Below are positions 1-8,505 of a DNA stretch of 64,000 bases, piece by piece; the first letter of the stretch is position 1, and each line of letters opens with the position of its first letter. Source of the DNA: Maricaulis sp034659015 (GTDB lineage Bacteria; Pseudomonadota; Alphaproteobacteria; Caulobacterales; Maricaulaceae); contig JAYEGL010000014.1 in NCBI GenBank assembly GCA_034659015.1, positions 62,001 through 126,000 of the forward strand, given 5' to 3'. The translations under genes and the position numbers were made by a program. The notes beneath the pieces are model-generated. The model was not told where the DNA came from, ran no database searches, and saw only the letters and a list, made by a program, of their open reading frames with translations.

Positions 1-587
1 TCCTCCGGGTAGTCCAGCGTCCAGCGCCCGCCGGCCGCCGTTCCGCCTGGCCCTTTCAGGCATGCCAGGCGCAGCCCGGGACTGTTGCGGATCCAGGCGG
101 TGACATGCTCGCGTTCGGCCGGATCGGTAGCGTCCGCTTCAGCCCGCTCGAGCCAGGCCATCGAGACCACCTCGCAATCCAGCCCGCGCGGAAAGCCGGG
201 CAGGAGCGTGTTGTTAGCATAGTCCGCCCCGCTGTCGCGGAACAGCGCGACCAGCTGGTCGACCACGTCCGGATCGATGAAAGGACAGTCGCTGGTGATC
301 CGCACGACGCCGGTTGCGCCCGCGGCCCGCGCCGCACCGGCATAGCGCGCCAGCACGTCGGTCTCGGACCCGCGGAAGACATCCGCGCCGGCGGCCCGCG
401 CTGCCTCGGCGATATCGTCATCGGCAGCCCCTTCCGGGATCGCGCAGACGACCCGGTCCGCGGCGGCGATACGTCCGCAGCGGTCAAGCACGCGATCGAG
501 AACGCACTTCGCCCCCAGCGGCTCGAGCACCTTGCGCGGCAGCCGGGACGAGCCGGCACGAGCCTGGACGATGACGGCGAGAGTCAT
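1..587 (-). CDS. SpsF-like cytidylyltransferase (partial, C-terminus beyond window)
   Basis: Nucleotidyltransferase of the SpsF / acylneuraminate cytidylyltransferase type, expected to activate a nonulosonic acid or related sugar as a CMP derivative. The start ATG is at 587-585, after a GGAGGATCC-like Shine-Dalgarno. The N-terminus reads MTLAVIVQARAGSSRLPRK, the P-loop-like signature of the SpsF branch rather than the usual PseF/NeuA form. Further in are RITSDCPFIDPDVVD, a typical metal/substrate strand, and LDCEVV. About 195 residues are visible and the frame runs off the left edge, so roughly 40-50 residues are missing. It is transcribed away from pseG with a 98-bp shared upstream region. 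The pathway assignment rests on pseG, pseH and pseI next door; the exact sugar is inferred. Confidence 0.75.
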   Translation of the reverse strand, partial: MTLAVIVQARAGSSRLPRKVLEPLGAKCVLDRVLDRCGRIAAADRVVCAIPEGAADDDIAEAARAAGADVFRGSETDVLARYAGAARAAGATGVVRITSDCPFIDPDVVDQLVALFRDSGADYANNTLLPGFPRGLDCEVVSMAWLERAEADATDPAEREHVTAWIRNSPGLRLACLKGPGGTAAGGRWTLDYPE

Positions 588-685
588 CCGGGATCCTCCT
601 TGTCGCAGCCGAGCCTTCGCCGCCCCGCCTAACGGCGCGTTAACTCGTCGGCCCCATGTTGGTGTGTGATAAGCTCGGGTCCATC

Positions 686-1744
686 ATGACACGCTATGCT
701 TCCCGCATCCTGTTCCGTGCCGACGCGACGCCCGAGCTGGGCGGCGGCCATGTGATGCGCTGCCTCGCGCTGGCCCGAGCGTTACACGAACGCGACATTG
801 ATGTCGCATTTGCGTCCTGTCCGGGCAGCACGGCTATCGCACCCGCGCTCGCCCGCTCGGGCATCCCGGTCACCGAGGCCCGCGGCGCCGCCGATTTCGG
901 CTTTCCGCCCGGGTGGAACGGCAAGGCCGATGCCATCTTCGTCGACCTCTACACCTCGACCGCCGACGACGAGACCCGCATGCGCACGCACGCGGACATC
1001 ATCGCGGTGATCGAGGACCTGCCCGACCGGCCCCATGATTGCGACATCCTCGTCGATCCGCTGCCCGGCGGCAGCCCGATGGCCTATTCCGGCCGCGTGC
1101 CGGGCCGCTGCCATGTCATGGCCGGCGGCGGGTTTGCGCTGATCCGGCCCGAATTCGCGGCCCTGCGCAGCGCGACGCTCGAACGCCGGCGCGCCGACAC
1201 GCCGGTGAGGCGCATCCTGGTATCGATGGGCTTGACCGATCTGGGCGGCATTTCCGACCGTGTGACCCGCCTCGTCCTGGATGCCATGCCCGACGCGAAT
1301 GTGGAGGTGGTGCTGGGTCCGGGCGCCGCCAGCCGCGAACCGCTGGAGAGCCTGGCGGACCGCGAACCCCGCCTTCAGGTCCTGATCGATATCGATGACA
1401 TGGCGGCCCGGATGAGCCGTGCCGACCTCGCCATCGGCGCGGGCGGCGGAACATCGCTCGAGCGCTGTGCGCTGGGCCTGCCGAGCATTGCCGTCATTCT
1501 GGCCGACAATCAGCGCGAAGCCACGGCCCTGCTCCACCGGGACGGTGCCCTGCTGGCCATCGACGAGCCCGGGCACGTGGCCGCGGAGCTGCCCGACCTG
1601 CTCCGGCGCCTGACGCCGCGGGCCTGTACGGACATGGCGCTCCGGGCGGCTTCCGTCTGTGACGGGCGGGGTGCCGAGCGCGTGGCCGATGCGCTGCTGG
1701 CGCAAATCGACGGGCAAGCCGAAGGCGCCTCCACCCATGTCTGA
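686..1744 (+). CDS. pseG: UDP-2,4-diacetamido-2,4,6-trideoxy-beta-L-altropyranose hydrolase
   Basis: PseG removes UDP from the 2,4-diacetamido-trideoxy-altrose intermediate of pseudaminic acid synthesis; it is a soluble GT-B-like enzyme. The N-terminus ILFRADATPELGGGHVMRC carries the family signature (RxD...GxGHxMR) about 20 residues from the chosen start, and GAGGGTSLERCALG is the C-terminal nucleotide-binding loop. The predicted 352 residues fit the family. An ATG at 656 would add ten residues, but the family usually begins directly before the RxD motif, so 686 is preferred; neither start has a strong Shine-Dalgarno. Its last codons overlap pseH by 8 bp, so pseG, pseH and pseI look like one operon. 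It could act on a stereoisomeric precursor instead. Confidence 0.85.
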   Translation: MTRYASRILFRADATPELGGGHVMRCLALARALHERDIDVAFASCPGSTAIAPALARSGIPVTEARGAADFGFPPGWNGKADAIFVDLYTSTADDETRMRTHADIIAVIEDLPDRPHDCDILVDPLPGGSPMAYSGRVPGRCHVMAGGGFALIRPEFAALRSATLERRRADTPVRRILVSMGLTDLGGISDRVTRLVLDAMPDANVEVVLGPGAASREPLESLADREPRLQVLIDIDDMAARMSRADLAIGAGGGTSLERCALGLPSIAVILADNQREATALLHRDGALLAIDEPGHVAAELPDLLRRLTPRACTDMALRAASVCDGRGAERVADALLAQIDGQAEGASTHV

Positions 1745-2309
1745 AGACCGCCCGGAGCCCCCCATACTCAGCGACGGCGCGGTGACCCTGCGTCCGGCGA
1801 CCATGGCCGACATGTGGCCGGTACACGGCTGGCGCAACAGCGTCCATGTGCGCCAGAACATGTATACCAGCCACACGATCGAACCCTGGGAACACCAGGC
1901 CTGGTTCCGCTCTGCCCTGGGTGACCCGGAGCGCGAAATCTGGATCATCGCATGCGACGGGACCGATATCGGCACGGTTGTTTTCAGCGAGATCGATCCG
2001 CATCACCGCACGGCCAGCTGGGCGTTCTATATCGGTGTGGAGGACCTCACCGGCCGCGGCGTGGGCAGCGCCGTGGAACGGCTCGTGATCGAGCATGCCT
2101 TCACCACGCTGGATCTGGACGTGCTGTGTTGCGAGGTGCTGGAATTCAACCTCCCGGTCCTCGGCCTGCACCGCAAGTTCGGCTTCACGGAAGCCGGCCG
2201 CATCGAGGGCCGCGTTGTCCGCAACGGCCAGCCGGTCGCGGCGATCCGCCTCGAACTGGATCGCGAGCGCTGGGCCGGACCGGGTCTTGCCAATACGCGC
2301 CGCGCCTGA
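1737..2309 (+). CDS. pseH: Pseudaminic acid pathway N-acetyltransferase (GNAT)
   Basis: GNAT-fold enzyme expected to acetylate the 4-amino group of the UDP-amino-trideoxy sugar, using acetyl-CoA, before PseG acts. About 190 residues. Residues ~15-25 (GAVTLRPATMADM) form the first GNAT strand; the acetyl-CoA loop is DLTGRGVGSAVERL in mid-protein, followed by EVLEFNLPVLGLHRKFGF, the usual C-terminal GNAT hairpin with an asparagine. A start at 1659 is possible, but the ATG at 1737 overlaps the pseG stop and removes an unrelated leader. The stop TGA shares a base with the ATG of pseI (TGATG). Position between pseG and pseI supports the specific role. Confidence 0.8.
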   Translation: MSEDRPEPPILSDGAVTLRPATMADMWPVHGWRNSVHVRQNMYTSHTIEPWEHQAWFRSALGDPEREIWIIACDGTDIGTVVFSEIDPHHRTASWAFYIGVEDLTGRGVGSAVERLVIEHAFTTLDLDVLCCEVLEFNLPVLGLHRKFGFTEAGRIEGRVVRNGQPVAAIRLELDRERWAGPGLANTRRA

Positions 2310-3388
2310 TGACCGCGTCCGATTTCCATATTGCCGGCCGCCCGGTCGGTCCGGAACACCCGCCGCTGGTGATCGCGGAGGTCTCGGCCAATCATCTCGG
2401 CCGGATCGACCGCGCGCTCGAGACCATCGAGGCCGCGGCCGCCTGCGGTGCCCATGCGATCAAGATCCAGACCTATACCGCCGACACGATCACCATCGAC
2501 CATGACGGGCCGGGCTTCCGGATCGAGGACGGGCTGTGGGCCGGCCGCACGCTGCACGAGCTCTATCGCGAGGCAGAAACGCCGTTCGAATGGCATGCCG
2601 ACCTGTTCGCGAAGGCGGCGGCGCTGGGTGTGCCCTTGTTCTCCACGCCCTTCGACCACACCGCGGTGGATCTGCTGGAGAGCCTCGACGCGCCGGCCTA
2701 CAAGATCGCCAGTTTCGAGGTCACCGACCTGCCCTTGATCGCCCGTGTGGCCCGAACCGGGAAACCGCTGATCATCTCCACCGGCATGGCCAATCTGGCC
2801 GAGATCCACGACGCCGTACGCACGGCGCGGGAGAACGGGGCGACCGGGATCGCGCTGCTGCACTGCCTGTCATCCTATCCCGCGCCGATCGAGCAGGCCG
2901 ACCTGCGCACCGTGCCGCACCTGGGCGAGAGTTTCGCAGCCGTCCCCGGCCTGAGCGATCACACGCCGGGCACGGCCTGCGCCGTCGCCGCCGTTGCGCT
3001 GGGCGCCCGCGTGATCGAGAAGCACTTCACCCTGTCGCGCGCCGATGGCGGTCCGGACAGCGCCTTTTCGCTGGAGCCGGACGAGATGAAGCGGCTGGTG
3101 GAGGACTGCACCAACGCGTTCCACGCGCTCGGCCGCGTCCGCTACGAGCTCGCCGGCTGCGAACGCGGGTCGGTGACGTACCGCCGCTCGCTTTACGTGG
3201 TGAAGGACGTCGCCGCGGGCGAGGCACTGAGCGCGGAGAATGTCCGCTCCATCCGTCCTGGCTACGGACTGGCGCCGAAGCTTCATGACGATGTCCTCGG
3301 CCGCCGCGCCAGACGGCCGCTGAAACGCGGCGAACCGCTGGCCATGGACATGATCGACTGGGGCCCGGCTGCATCCGGTTTGAAATAA
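2309..3388 (+). CDS. pseI: Pseudaminic acid synthase (NeuB family)
   Basis: Condenses phosphoenolpyruvate with 2,4-diacetamido-trideoxy-altrose to give pseudaminic acid; cytosolic, metal-dependent TIM barrel. 359 residues. The barrel starts with PPLVIAEVSANHLG and HAIKIQTYTADTIT; KPLIISTGMA, LLHCLSSYP, GLSDHTPG and IEKHFTLSR are NeuB-family active-site strands. The last ~60 residues (RSLYVVKDVAAGE to LKRGEPL) form the C-terminal SAF/antifreeze-like domain. The start overlaps the pseH stop by one base. Legionaminic or sialic acid synthase activity cannot be excluded from sequence alone, but PseG and PseH next to it favour the pseudaminic series. Likely target: flagellin or surface glycan. Confidence 0.88.
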   Translation: MTASDFHIAGRPVGPEHPPLVIAEVSANHLGRIDRALETIEAAAACGAHAIKIQTYTADTITIDHDGPGFRIEDGLWAGRTLHELYREAETPFEWHADLFAKAAALGVPLFSTPFDHTAVDLLESLDAPAYKIASFEVTDLPLIARVARTGKPLIISTGMANLAEIHDAVRTARENGATGIALLHCLSSYPAPIEQADLRTVPHLGESFAAVPGLSDHTPGTACAVAAVALGARVIEKHFTLSRADGGPDSAFSLEPDEMKRLVEDCTNAFHALGRVRYELAGCERGSVTYRRSLYVVKDVAAGEALSAENVRSIRPGYGLAPKLHDDVLGRRARRPLKRGEPLAMDMIDWGPAASGLK

Positions 3389-3439
3389 TCGGTATGGCGG
3401 GACTACACGGCGGCGCCCAGACGCGCTAAGTCGGCAGGC

Positions 3440-4330
3440 ATGCGTTTCGAAGGTACCGATCAATACGTCGCTGACGACGAACTGAGCGCCGCGGTCAACG
3501 CCGCCATCGCTCTGGAGCGTCCGCTGCTCGTCAAGGGCGAGCCGGGCACGGGCAAGACCGAGCTGGCCAAACAGGTCGCGCGTGCCATGGGCATGCCGCT
3601 GATCGAATGGCACATCAAGTCGACCACGAAGGCTCGCCAGGGGCTTTACGAGTACGACGCCGTCGCGCGGCTGCGCGACAGCCAGCTGGGCGACGACCGC
3701 GTCCACGACATCAACAACTACATCCGCCGCGGCAAGCTGTGGGAAGCCTTCACCGCGCCGGAGCGCTCGGTGCTGCTGATCGACGAGATCGACAAGGCCG
3801 ATATCGAATTCCCCAACGACCTCCTGCAGGAGCTCGACCGGATGGAATTCCACGTCTACGAGACCGGTGAGAGCGTGAAGGCAGAAAACCGCCCGGTCGT
3901 GATCATCACCTCGAACAATGAGAAGGAATTGCCGGACGCCTTCCTGCGCCGCTGTTTCTTCCACTTCATCGCCTTCCCGGACGAGGAGACGATGAAGCAG
4001 ATCGTCGAGGTCCACTTCCCGGGCCTGAAGGGCCGCCTGCTCGCCGACGCGCTGAAACTCTTCTACGAGATCCGCGACGTGCCCGGCGTGAAGAAGAAGC
4101 CCTCCACGTCCGAACTGCTGGACTGGCTGAAACTCCTCCTGGTCGAGGATGTCGATCCGGAAGTTCTTTCCGAACGCGATCCGCGCAAGCTCATCCCGCC
4201 ACTCCACGGTGCCCTGCTGAAGAACGAGCAGGACGTGATGCTGTTCGAAAAGCTCGCCTTCATGGCCCGCCGCGGACCGGGTGGCCCGGGCGGCCCCGGC
4301 GGCGGTCCGCGGGGTCCGGGCGCGGCCTGA
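3440..4330 (+). CDS. MoxR-family AAA+ ATPase
   Basis: AAA+ ATPase of the MoxR/RavA type, a chaperone-like ATPase that usually works with a von Willebrand factor A protein to activate or assemble a target. 296 residues. Walker A is GEPGTGKT at residues 33-40; Walker B is VLLIDEIDKAD near residues 110-120; sensor 1 is IITSNN, followed by the arginine-finger region DAFLRRCFFHF. The tail is a Gly/Pro-rich stretch (GPGGPGGPGGG) that looks disordered. The probable partner is the VWA protein at 7258-8433, on the same strand but separated by three genes, which is unusual because the pair is normally adjacent. The target is unknown. Confidence 0.85.
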   Translation: MRFEGTDQYVADDELSAAVNAAIALERPLLVKGEPGTGKTELAKQVARAMGMPLIEWHIKSTTKARQGLYEYDAVARLRDSQLGDDRVHDINNYIRRGKLWEAFTAPERSVLLIDEIDKADIEFPNDLLQELDRMEFHVYETGESVKAENRPVVIITSNNEKELPDAFLRRCFFHFIAFPDEETMKQIVEVHFPGLKGRLLADALKLFYEIRDVPGVKKKPSTSELLDWLKLLLVEDVDPEVLSERDPRKLIPPLHGALLKNEQDVMLFEKLAFMARRGPGGPGGPGGGPRGPGAA

Positions 4331-4431
4331 GACGGTTCGACTCCGCGACAATCCGCTGATCTGACTTCGGCCTTGGCATAACCCCAAAGGCACGCCACCT
4401 TACTCAAGGTTGTCGTGCTGAGGGGTGCAGG

Positions 4432-5856
4432 ATGAGTTTTGCTGTTGTGGTGGCGCTGGGCGTCGGTCTTGCCTTGAGTCAGGCCCAAAACGGACCAGCC
4501 ACACCGGAGTTGCTGGAACAATCGGTTGCCGCCTATCGAGCAGGCAATGCCGAGCAGGCAGCGCGACTTGCCGAGCAAGGTGTCGCCAATGCAGCGGGCG
4601 CAGGTGAAAGATTTGATGCGCTGATCCTCTATGGCGACCTTCGCCAAGAGCTGGGAGATCAATACGCAGCCTACGAACTTTACGCCCGCGCTGTTGAGCT
4701 GGTCGAGGCCGAGGTCCCCGACAACGTGTCGGCACTGAGCCTTGCCCTGACACGCCAGAGCGGTGCGGCCCTGGATCTGGGGCGGCGCCAGGAATGGCTT
4801 GCCCTGGGAGAGCGTATCGAGACCATCAACCGTGTCGCGGAAGAGCCGGTCTGGCGGTTTGAAGAGGAGATGCGTGTCCGTCACCGTTTCAGCGGCATGC
4901 CCTGCCCGGCCAATGCCGAAGGCTTCGTGCGCGTGGAGCTGAAGACATACGACGGACGCGGTACGGATGTATCCTGCCGGTATGCCATTCCGGACGGACC
5001 GAACATGGTCATGACTGTGCACGCCTTCCTCACAAACGACACGCAGGACACGGCTTTCGAAGAGGCCCGAAGCGGCATGCTGAGAAACATGAACGCAGCA
5101 CACCGCATCGAAGAAGACAGCCGGAGTATCGCCGGCGTGCCCGTCCGCTATGCGATCTACCGGCAGGGCGGGACAACAGGCGGTGTGTGGACGCACCAAA
5201 CCGGCGCCTGGACAGTGAAACTGCGCCTAACCCACTATGGAGGACTGGAGCGCGAAGACCTTGCATCCGCCGCACGTCTTGCATTTTCCGGGGTAGCATT
5301 GATGGAAGACCATCTGGCCGACTGCAGCGCATTGGACGGAACTGGCACATTTGATCCGCTGAATACTGCAGAGGCCATCGGCGCAGCCGTGCTGCCTGCA
5401 GTGGCAGGGCCCGACGCCGACGACATCGATGCGCTGGAATGCTTCCTGGGCGATGCCGACTTTACGCCCTCCGGCGGCACATTTCAGGCCCGGGTAGACG
5501 ATGAGGGGCATCTGCTCGACTACCGTGCCTATCCCCGGGGGAACCAAGACGTCTATCTACAGGCCGTGAACGACGACAGCGCCTTTGCCCGCATGCTGGA
5601 AAATGCCGGAGAAGGCTCTCAAGACATTGTGCTTCCGGAACGCTGGCTGATGCGACAGGTCAGTCCTTCAGGCTCCGGCGTCTACGGTCAGTTCTCCGGC
5701 GCGCCTTCACCCGCCGCGTTCGGCCAGACAGTTGATCGCGTCCTGAACGGGTCGATCCCGCTGGCGGCATGGATGTCGGAAGACGAGGACGGCCAGCTGC
5801 ATATCGAGCTGATCGGCCCCGGCACCGACGAGACAGAAAACCCGTCGGATCGCTGA
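4432..5856 (+). CDS. Exported protein of unknown function with TPR-like N-terminal part
   Basis: Not recognised. 474 residues. The N-terminus (MSFAVVVALGVGLALSQAQ) looks like a signal peptide. Residues ~25-110 contain alternating short helices (AYRAGNAEQAARLAEQG, ALILYGDLRQELGDQYAAYELYARAVELV) that resemble TPR units. The remainder is mixed alpha/beta with scattered cysteines (C166 and C181 regions, later DCSAL and ALECFLGD). The tail is acidic. Base composition is visibly less GC-rich than the flanking moxR and hemerythrin genes, with more A/T at third positions, so it may have been acquired or be poorly constrained. A 101-bp gap precedes it and a 73-bp gap follows. Coding is well supported; function is not. 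Confidence 0.7.
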   Translation: MSFAVVVALGVGLALSQAQNGPATPELLEQSVAAYRAGNAEQAARLAEQGVANAAGAGERFDALILYGDLRQELGDQYAAYELYARAVELVEAEVPDNVSALSLALTRQSGAALDLGRRQEWLALGERIETINRVAEEPVWRFEEEMRVRHRFSGMPCPANAEGFVRVELKTYDGRGTDVSCRYAIPDGPNMVMTVHAFLTNDTQDTAFEEARSGMLRNMNAAHRIEEDSRSIAGVPVRYAIYRQGGTTGGVWTHQTGAWTVKLRLTHYGGLEREDLASAARLAFSGVALMEDHLADCSALDGTGTFDPLNTAEAIGAAVLPAVAGPDADDIDALECFLGDADFTPSGGTFQARVDDEGHLLDYRAYPRGNQDVYLQAVNDDSAFARMLENAGEGSQDIVLPERWLMRQVSPSGSGVYGQFSGAPSPAAFGQTVDRVLNGSIPLAAWMSEDEDGQLHIELIGPGTDETENPSDR

Positions 5857-5929
5857 GCCGTCCAGACGGAACGCCTCGCTGTCGCGCGCGTTGCTTGCAT
5901 ATCCATCAACACGCGCGAGGAGGTTTTCC

Positions 5930-6388
5930 ATGACCGACATTTTCGACCGGATCAAACAGGACCACGACAAGGCGCGCGACCTGATCAGCCGGATCGAGGA
6001 CGCGACCGACCGCGCCGCCAAGACCCGCGAAGCGCTGTTCGAGGCGTTCAAGCTGGAGCTGTGGACGCACAACAAGGTCGAGGAAGCGACCTTCTATTCC
6101 AAGCTGGAGCAGAAGGGCGACGAGGAAGAGAGCCTGGAGGCGAAGAACGAGCACCACATGATCAATTCCATGATCGAGGAGCTCGACACCATGCCCAAGG
6201 ACAACACGGAGTGGGGCCAGAAATTCCACTCCCTCGCCGAACTGCTCGACCACCACATGAAGGAAGAGGAAGGCGAGTTCTTCGATCTCGCCCGCAAGGA
6301 CCTCTCCGAGACCGAAGCCGAGGATCTCGGCCAGCGCTTCGACAGCCGCAAGAAAGTGGTCAAGCCGGCCCTCACGCCGGTGGAGTAG
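5930..6388 (+). CDS. Hemerythrin HHE cation-binding domain protein
   Basis: Small four-helix bundle protein expected to bind a di-iron centre and sense or carry O2 or NO, or to take part in iron or oxidative stress handling. 152 residues. Histidine/acid motifs appear in the expected order: KQDHDKA, WTHNKVEEATFY, KNEHHMINSMIEE and LLDHHMKEEEGEFFDLA, with a lysine-rich tail. The start is set by the GAGGAGG Shine-Dalgarno about 7 bases before the ATG at 5930; an upstream in-frame start at 5891 lacks one and adds an unrelated leader. It lies between moxR and the VWA gene. A perfect 40-bp palindrome starts 13 bp after its stop. Confidence 0.88.
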   Translation: MTDIFDRIKQDHDKARDLISRIEDATDRAAKTREALFEAFKLELWTHNKVEEATFYSKLEQKGDEEESLEAKNEHHMINSMIEELDTMPKDNTEWGQKFHSLAELLDHHMKEEEGEFFDLARKDLSETEAEDLGQRFDSRKKVVKPALTPVE

Positions 6389-6400
6389 CACCGTACAGAC

Positions 6401-6440
6401 CGGGGACAGACACGTAAGCGCGCTTACGTGTCTGTCCCCG
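6401..6440. repeat. Perfect 40-bp palindrome between convergent genes
   Basis: The arm CGGGGACAGACACGTAAGCG (6401-6420) is followed directly by its exact reverse complement (6421-6440), with no spacer. It sits between the stop of the hemerythrin gene (6388) and the stop of the convergent gene (6454), so both transcripts run into it. It could serve as a bidirectional transcript end or RNA-stability hairpin, but there is no T-run on either side. The GGGGACAGACAC word resembles REP-type elements dispersed in many proteobacterial genomes; no second copy was noticed in this window. Confidence 0.9.
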
Positions 6441-6453
6441 CACTCCCGGCATC

Positions 6454-7134
6454 TCAGCCGATCTCGACATAGCGTCCTGACGCGTTCCAGATCACCACGG
6501 CGCCGTCATCGAGCGGTTCGAACGTATCGGAATAATAGTTCTGGGGCCGCGAGCCGAAGGGCTGGTAGATGGCCTGCCGGAAACGCAGCTTCCGCATGGT
6601 TCCGCGGATATAGTACTGGAAGCGCCGGACCTCGCTCTGCCGCTGCAGCCGCTCCCCGCTGCAGATGGCGACCAGGTTGCGGTCTGCCGTGGTGTGGCAG
6701 TGCACGCCGTCGCGGATCTCCTCGATCTCGCGCAGGCCGCGCCGCATCTGCGGAAACAGGCGGACCTGGGCCCGGGAGACCTGCCGCAGCAGCGCGTCCC
6801 GGCGGGCCAGCTGCGCCGCGTCGAGCGCATGGGTGTCGCCGGTCGCGATCAGGCCGGCCCAGTCTTCCAGTTGCGCCAGGATCGCCTCGAAGTCGGACCA
6901 GGATCCGGTATGGGTGTCCGGTCGATAGCGCGGTATCGCGGCGATGGCCGCCTCGACCCGGACCGTGTAGGCCTCGGCTTCGGCCTGCATACGTTCATCG
7001 ATCGCGCTTTCATGACCGGTCTCCTCGCCGCGCATGGCGGCCAGCATCTCGTCCAGCCGGCTGGCCGTATCGGCGGGCGCCGCCACACCGGAAGACGCTG
7101 ATAAGAGGGCAAGGGCGACGACCGGAGCGATCAT
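6454..7134 (-). CDS. Exported protein of unknown function
   Basis: Not recognised. 226 residues with a clear signal peptide (MIAPVVALALLSASSGVAA, cleavage likely after ~19-21). The rest is highly helical and charged, with RLDEMLAAMRGEETGHESAID and a long helix ALDAAQLARRDALLRQVSRAQVR split by short turns. Two cysteines (GVHCHT and AICSGE) could form a disulfide in the periplasm. The C-terminal third is more beta-rich (RRFQYYIRGTMRKLRFRQ, NYYSDTFEPL). It is convergent with the hemerythrin gene and divergent from the VWA gene at 7258, with 123 bp between. A periplasmic location is inferred. Confidence 0.7.
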   Translation of the reverse strand: MIAPVVALALLSASSGVAAPADTASRLDEMLAAMRGEETGHESAIDERMQAEAEAYTVRVEAAIAAIPRYRPDTHTGSWSDFEAILAQLEDWAGLIATGDTHALDAAQLARRDALLRQVSRAQVRLFPQMRRGLREIEEIRDGVHCHTTADRNLVAICSGERLQRQSEVRRFQYYIRGTMRKLRFRQAIYQPFGSRPQNYYSDTFEPLDDGAVVIWNASGRYVEIG

Positions 7135-7257
7135 GGGATCCGTTTCGGGCAGGAGGCTGGAACACGGTCAGGCTAGAGGCCTTTGCACCGCCTGTCCAAG
7201 ACACTCATCCGCCCTTGCCGCTTGAGCCCGCGCCGCGGCGCCCCTAGTTTGCGCGGT

Positions 7258-8433
7258 ATGTTGCATCACTTCTTCACCGAACTGCGAACCGCCAAGATCC
7301 CGGTGACCACCCGGGAATATCTCACCCTGCTCGAAGCGCTCGACAAAGGCGTGATCGAACCGGAGATCGGCCATTTCTATTCCGTCAGCCGCGCGGCCCT
7401 GGTGAAGGACGAGAAGGATTTCGACAAGTTCGACATGGTCTTCTCCCACGTCTTCCAGGGCGTGGAGACGCTCACCGAGATGTTCGGCGACAAGGAGATC
7501 CCGGACGAGTGGCTGGAAGCCATGATGCAGCGCCTGCTCACCGAGGAGGAAATGGCCGAGCTGAAGGCCATGGATTTCGACGAGCTCATGGAGACGCTGA
7601 AGAAGCGGCTCGAGGAGCAGGAGGAACGCCACGAGGGCGGAAACAAGTGGATCGGTACGGGCGGCACCTCGCCCTTCGGCCATTCCGGCTACAATCCGGC
7701 CGGCGTGCGGATCGGCGGCCAGAGCCAGCACAAGCGCGCCACCAAGGTGTGGGAACAGCGCCGCTACAAGGATCTGGACGGCGAGCGCGAACTGGGCACG
7801 CGCAATCTCAAGGTCGCCCTGCGCCGCCTGCGCAAGTTCGCCCGCGACGGGGCGACCGAGGAACTCGATCTGGACAGCACGATCAGCGCCACGGCCAAAC
7901 AGGGCTGGCTGGACGTCGTCATGCGTCCGGAACGGCGCAACGCCATCAAGGTGCTGGCCCTGTTCGATGTCGGCGGCTCGATGGATCCGCACATCAGGCT
8001 GTGCGAGGAATTGTTCTCGGCCGCGCGCTCGACCTTCAAGAACCTGGAATACTTCTACTTCCACAACTGCCCCTATGAGGGCGTGTGGCGGTCCAACCTG
8101 CGCCGGCGCACCGAGACGCTGCCGACCATGGACCTGATGCACAAGTATCCGCACGACTGGAAGGTGATCCTGGTCGGCGATGCCGCCATGGCACCCTACG
8201 AGATTACCCATGAAGGCGGGTCGGTGGAACACTGGAACGAAGAGGCGGGCGCGGTCTGGCTGCAGCGCATCGTCGATACCTGGCCGCACCTGATCTGGAT
8301 CAACCCGACGCCGGAAAAGTGGTGGGAGCATTCCTACTCCACCCGCCTGGTCCAGGAGATCATCGGCGCCGACCGGATGTTCCCGCTGACCCTGGAAGGC
8401 GTGGACGCCGCCATGAAGGAACTGGCGCGCTAG
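7258..8433 (+). CDS. VWA / CoxE-like protein, probable partner of the MoxR ATPase
   Basis: Von Willebrand factor A domain protein of the CoxE-like group (COG3825-type), thought to act with MoxR ATPases. 391 residues. The N-terminal ~150 residues are acidic and helical, with a stretch rich in Glu/Lys (EEEMAELKAMDFDELMETLKKR). The VWA core begins at NAIKVLALFDVGGSMDPH with D237. The metal-ion site reads DVGGS instead of DxSxS, so the first serine of MIDAS is replaced by glycine, which as I recall is common in this subgroup. The C-terminus has WPHLIWINPTPEKWW. The ATG at 7258 is chosen over a TTG at 7183 because the family starts with this MLHHFF-type sequence. Confidence 0.85.
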   Translation: MLHHFFTELRTAKIPVTTREYLTLLEALDKGVIEPEIGHFYSVSRAALVKDEKDFDKFDMVFSHVFQGVETLTEMFGDKEIPDEWLEAMMQRLLTEEEMAELKAMDFDELMETLKKRLEEQEERHEGGNKWIGTGGTSPFGHSGYNPAGVRIGGQSQHKRATKVWEQRRYKDLDGERELGTRNLKVALRRLRKFARDGATEELDLDSTISATAKQGWLDVVMRPERRNAIKVLALFDVGGSMDPHIRLCEELFSAARSTFKNLEYFYFHNCPYEGVWRSNLRRRTETLPTMDLMHKYPHDWKVILVGDAAMAPYEITHEGGSVEHWNEEAGAVWLQRIVDTWPHLIWINPTPEKWWEHSYSTRLVQEIIGADRMFPLTLEGVDAAMKELAR

Positions 8434-8505
8434 CAATTTCCTTGATGCCCCCGGACGGCTGTGCGATCCAGTCGCCCACCATGCGTGGCACCGGGGGGAA
8501 ACGCC

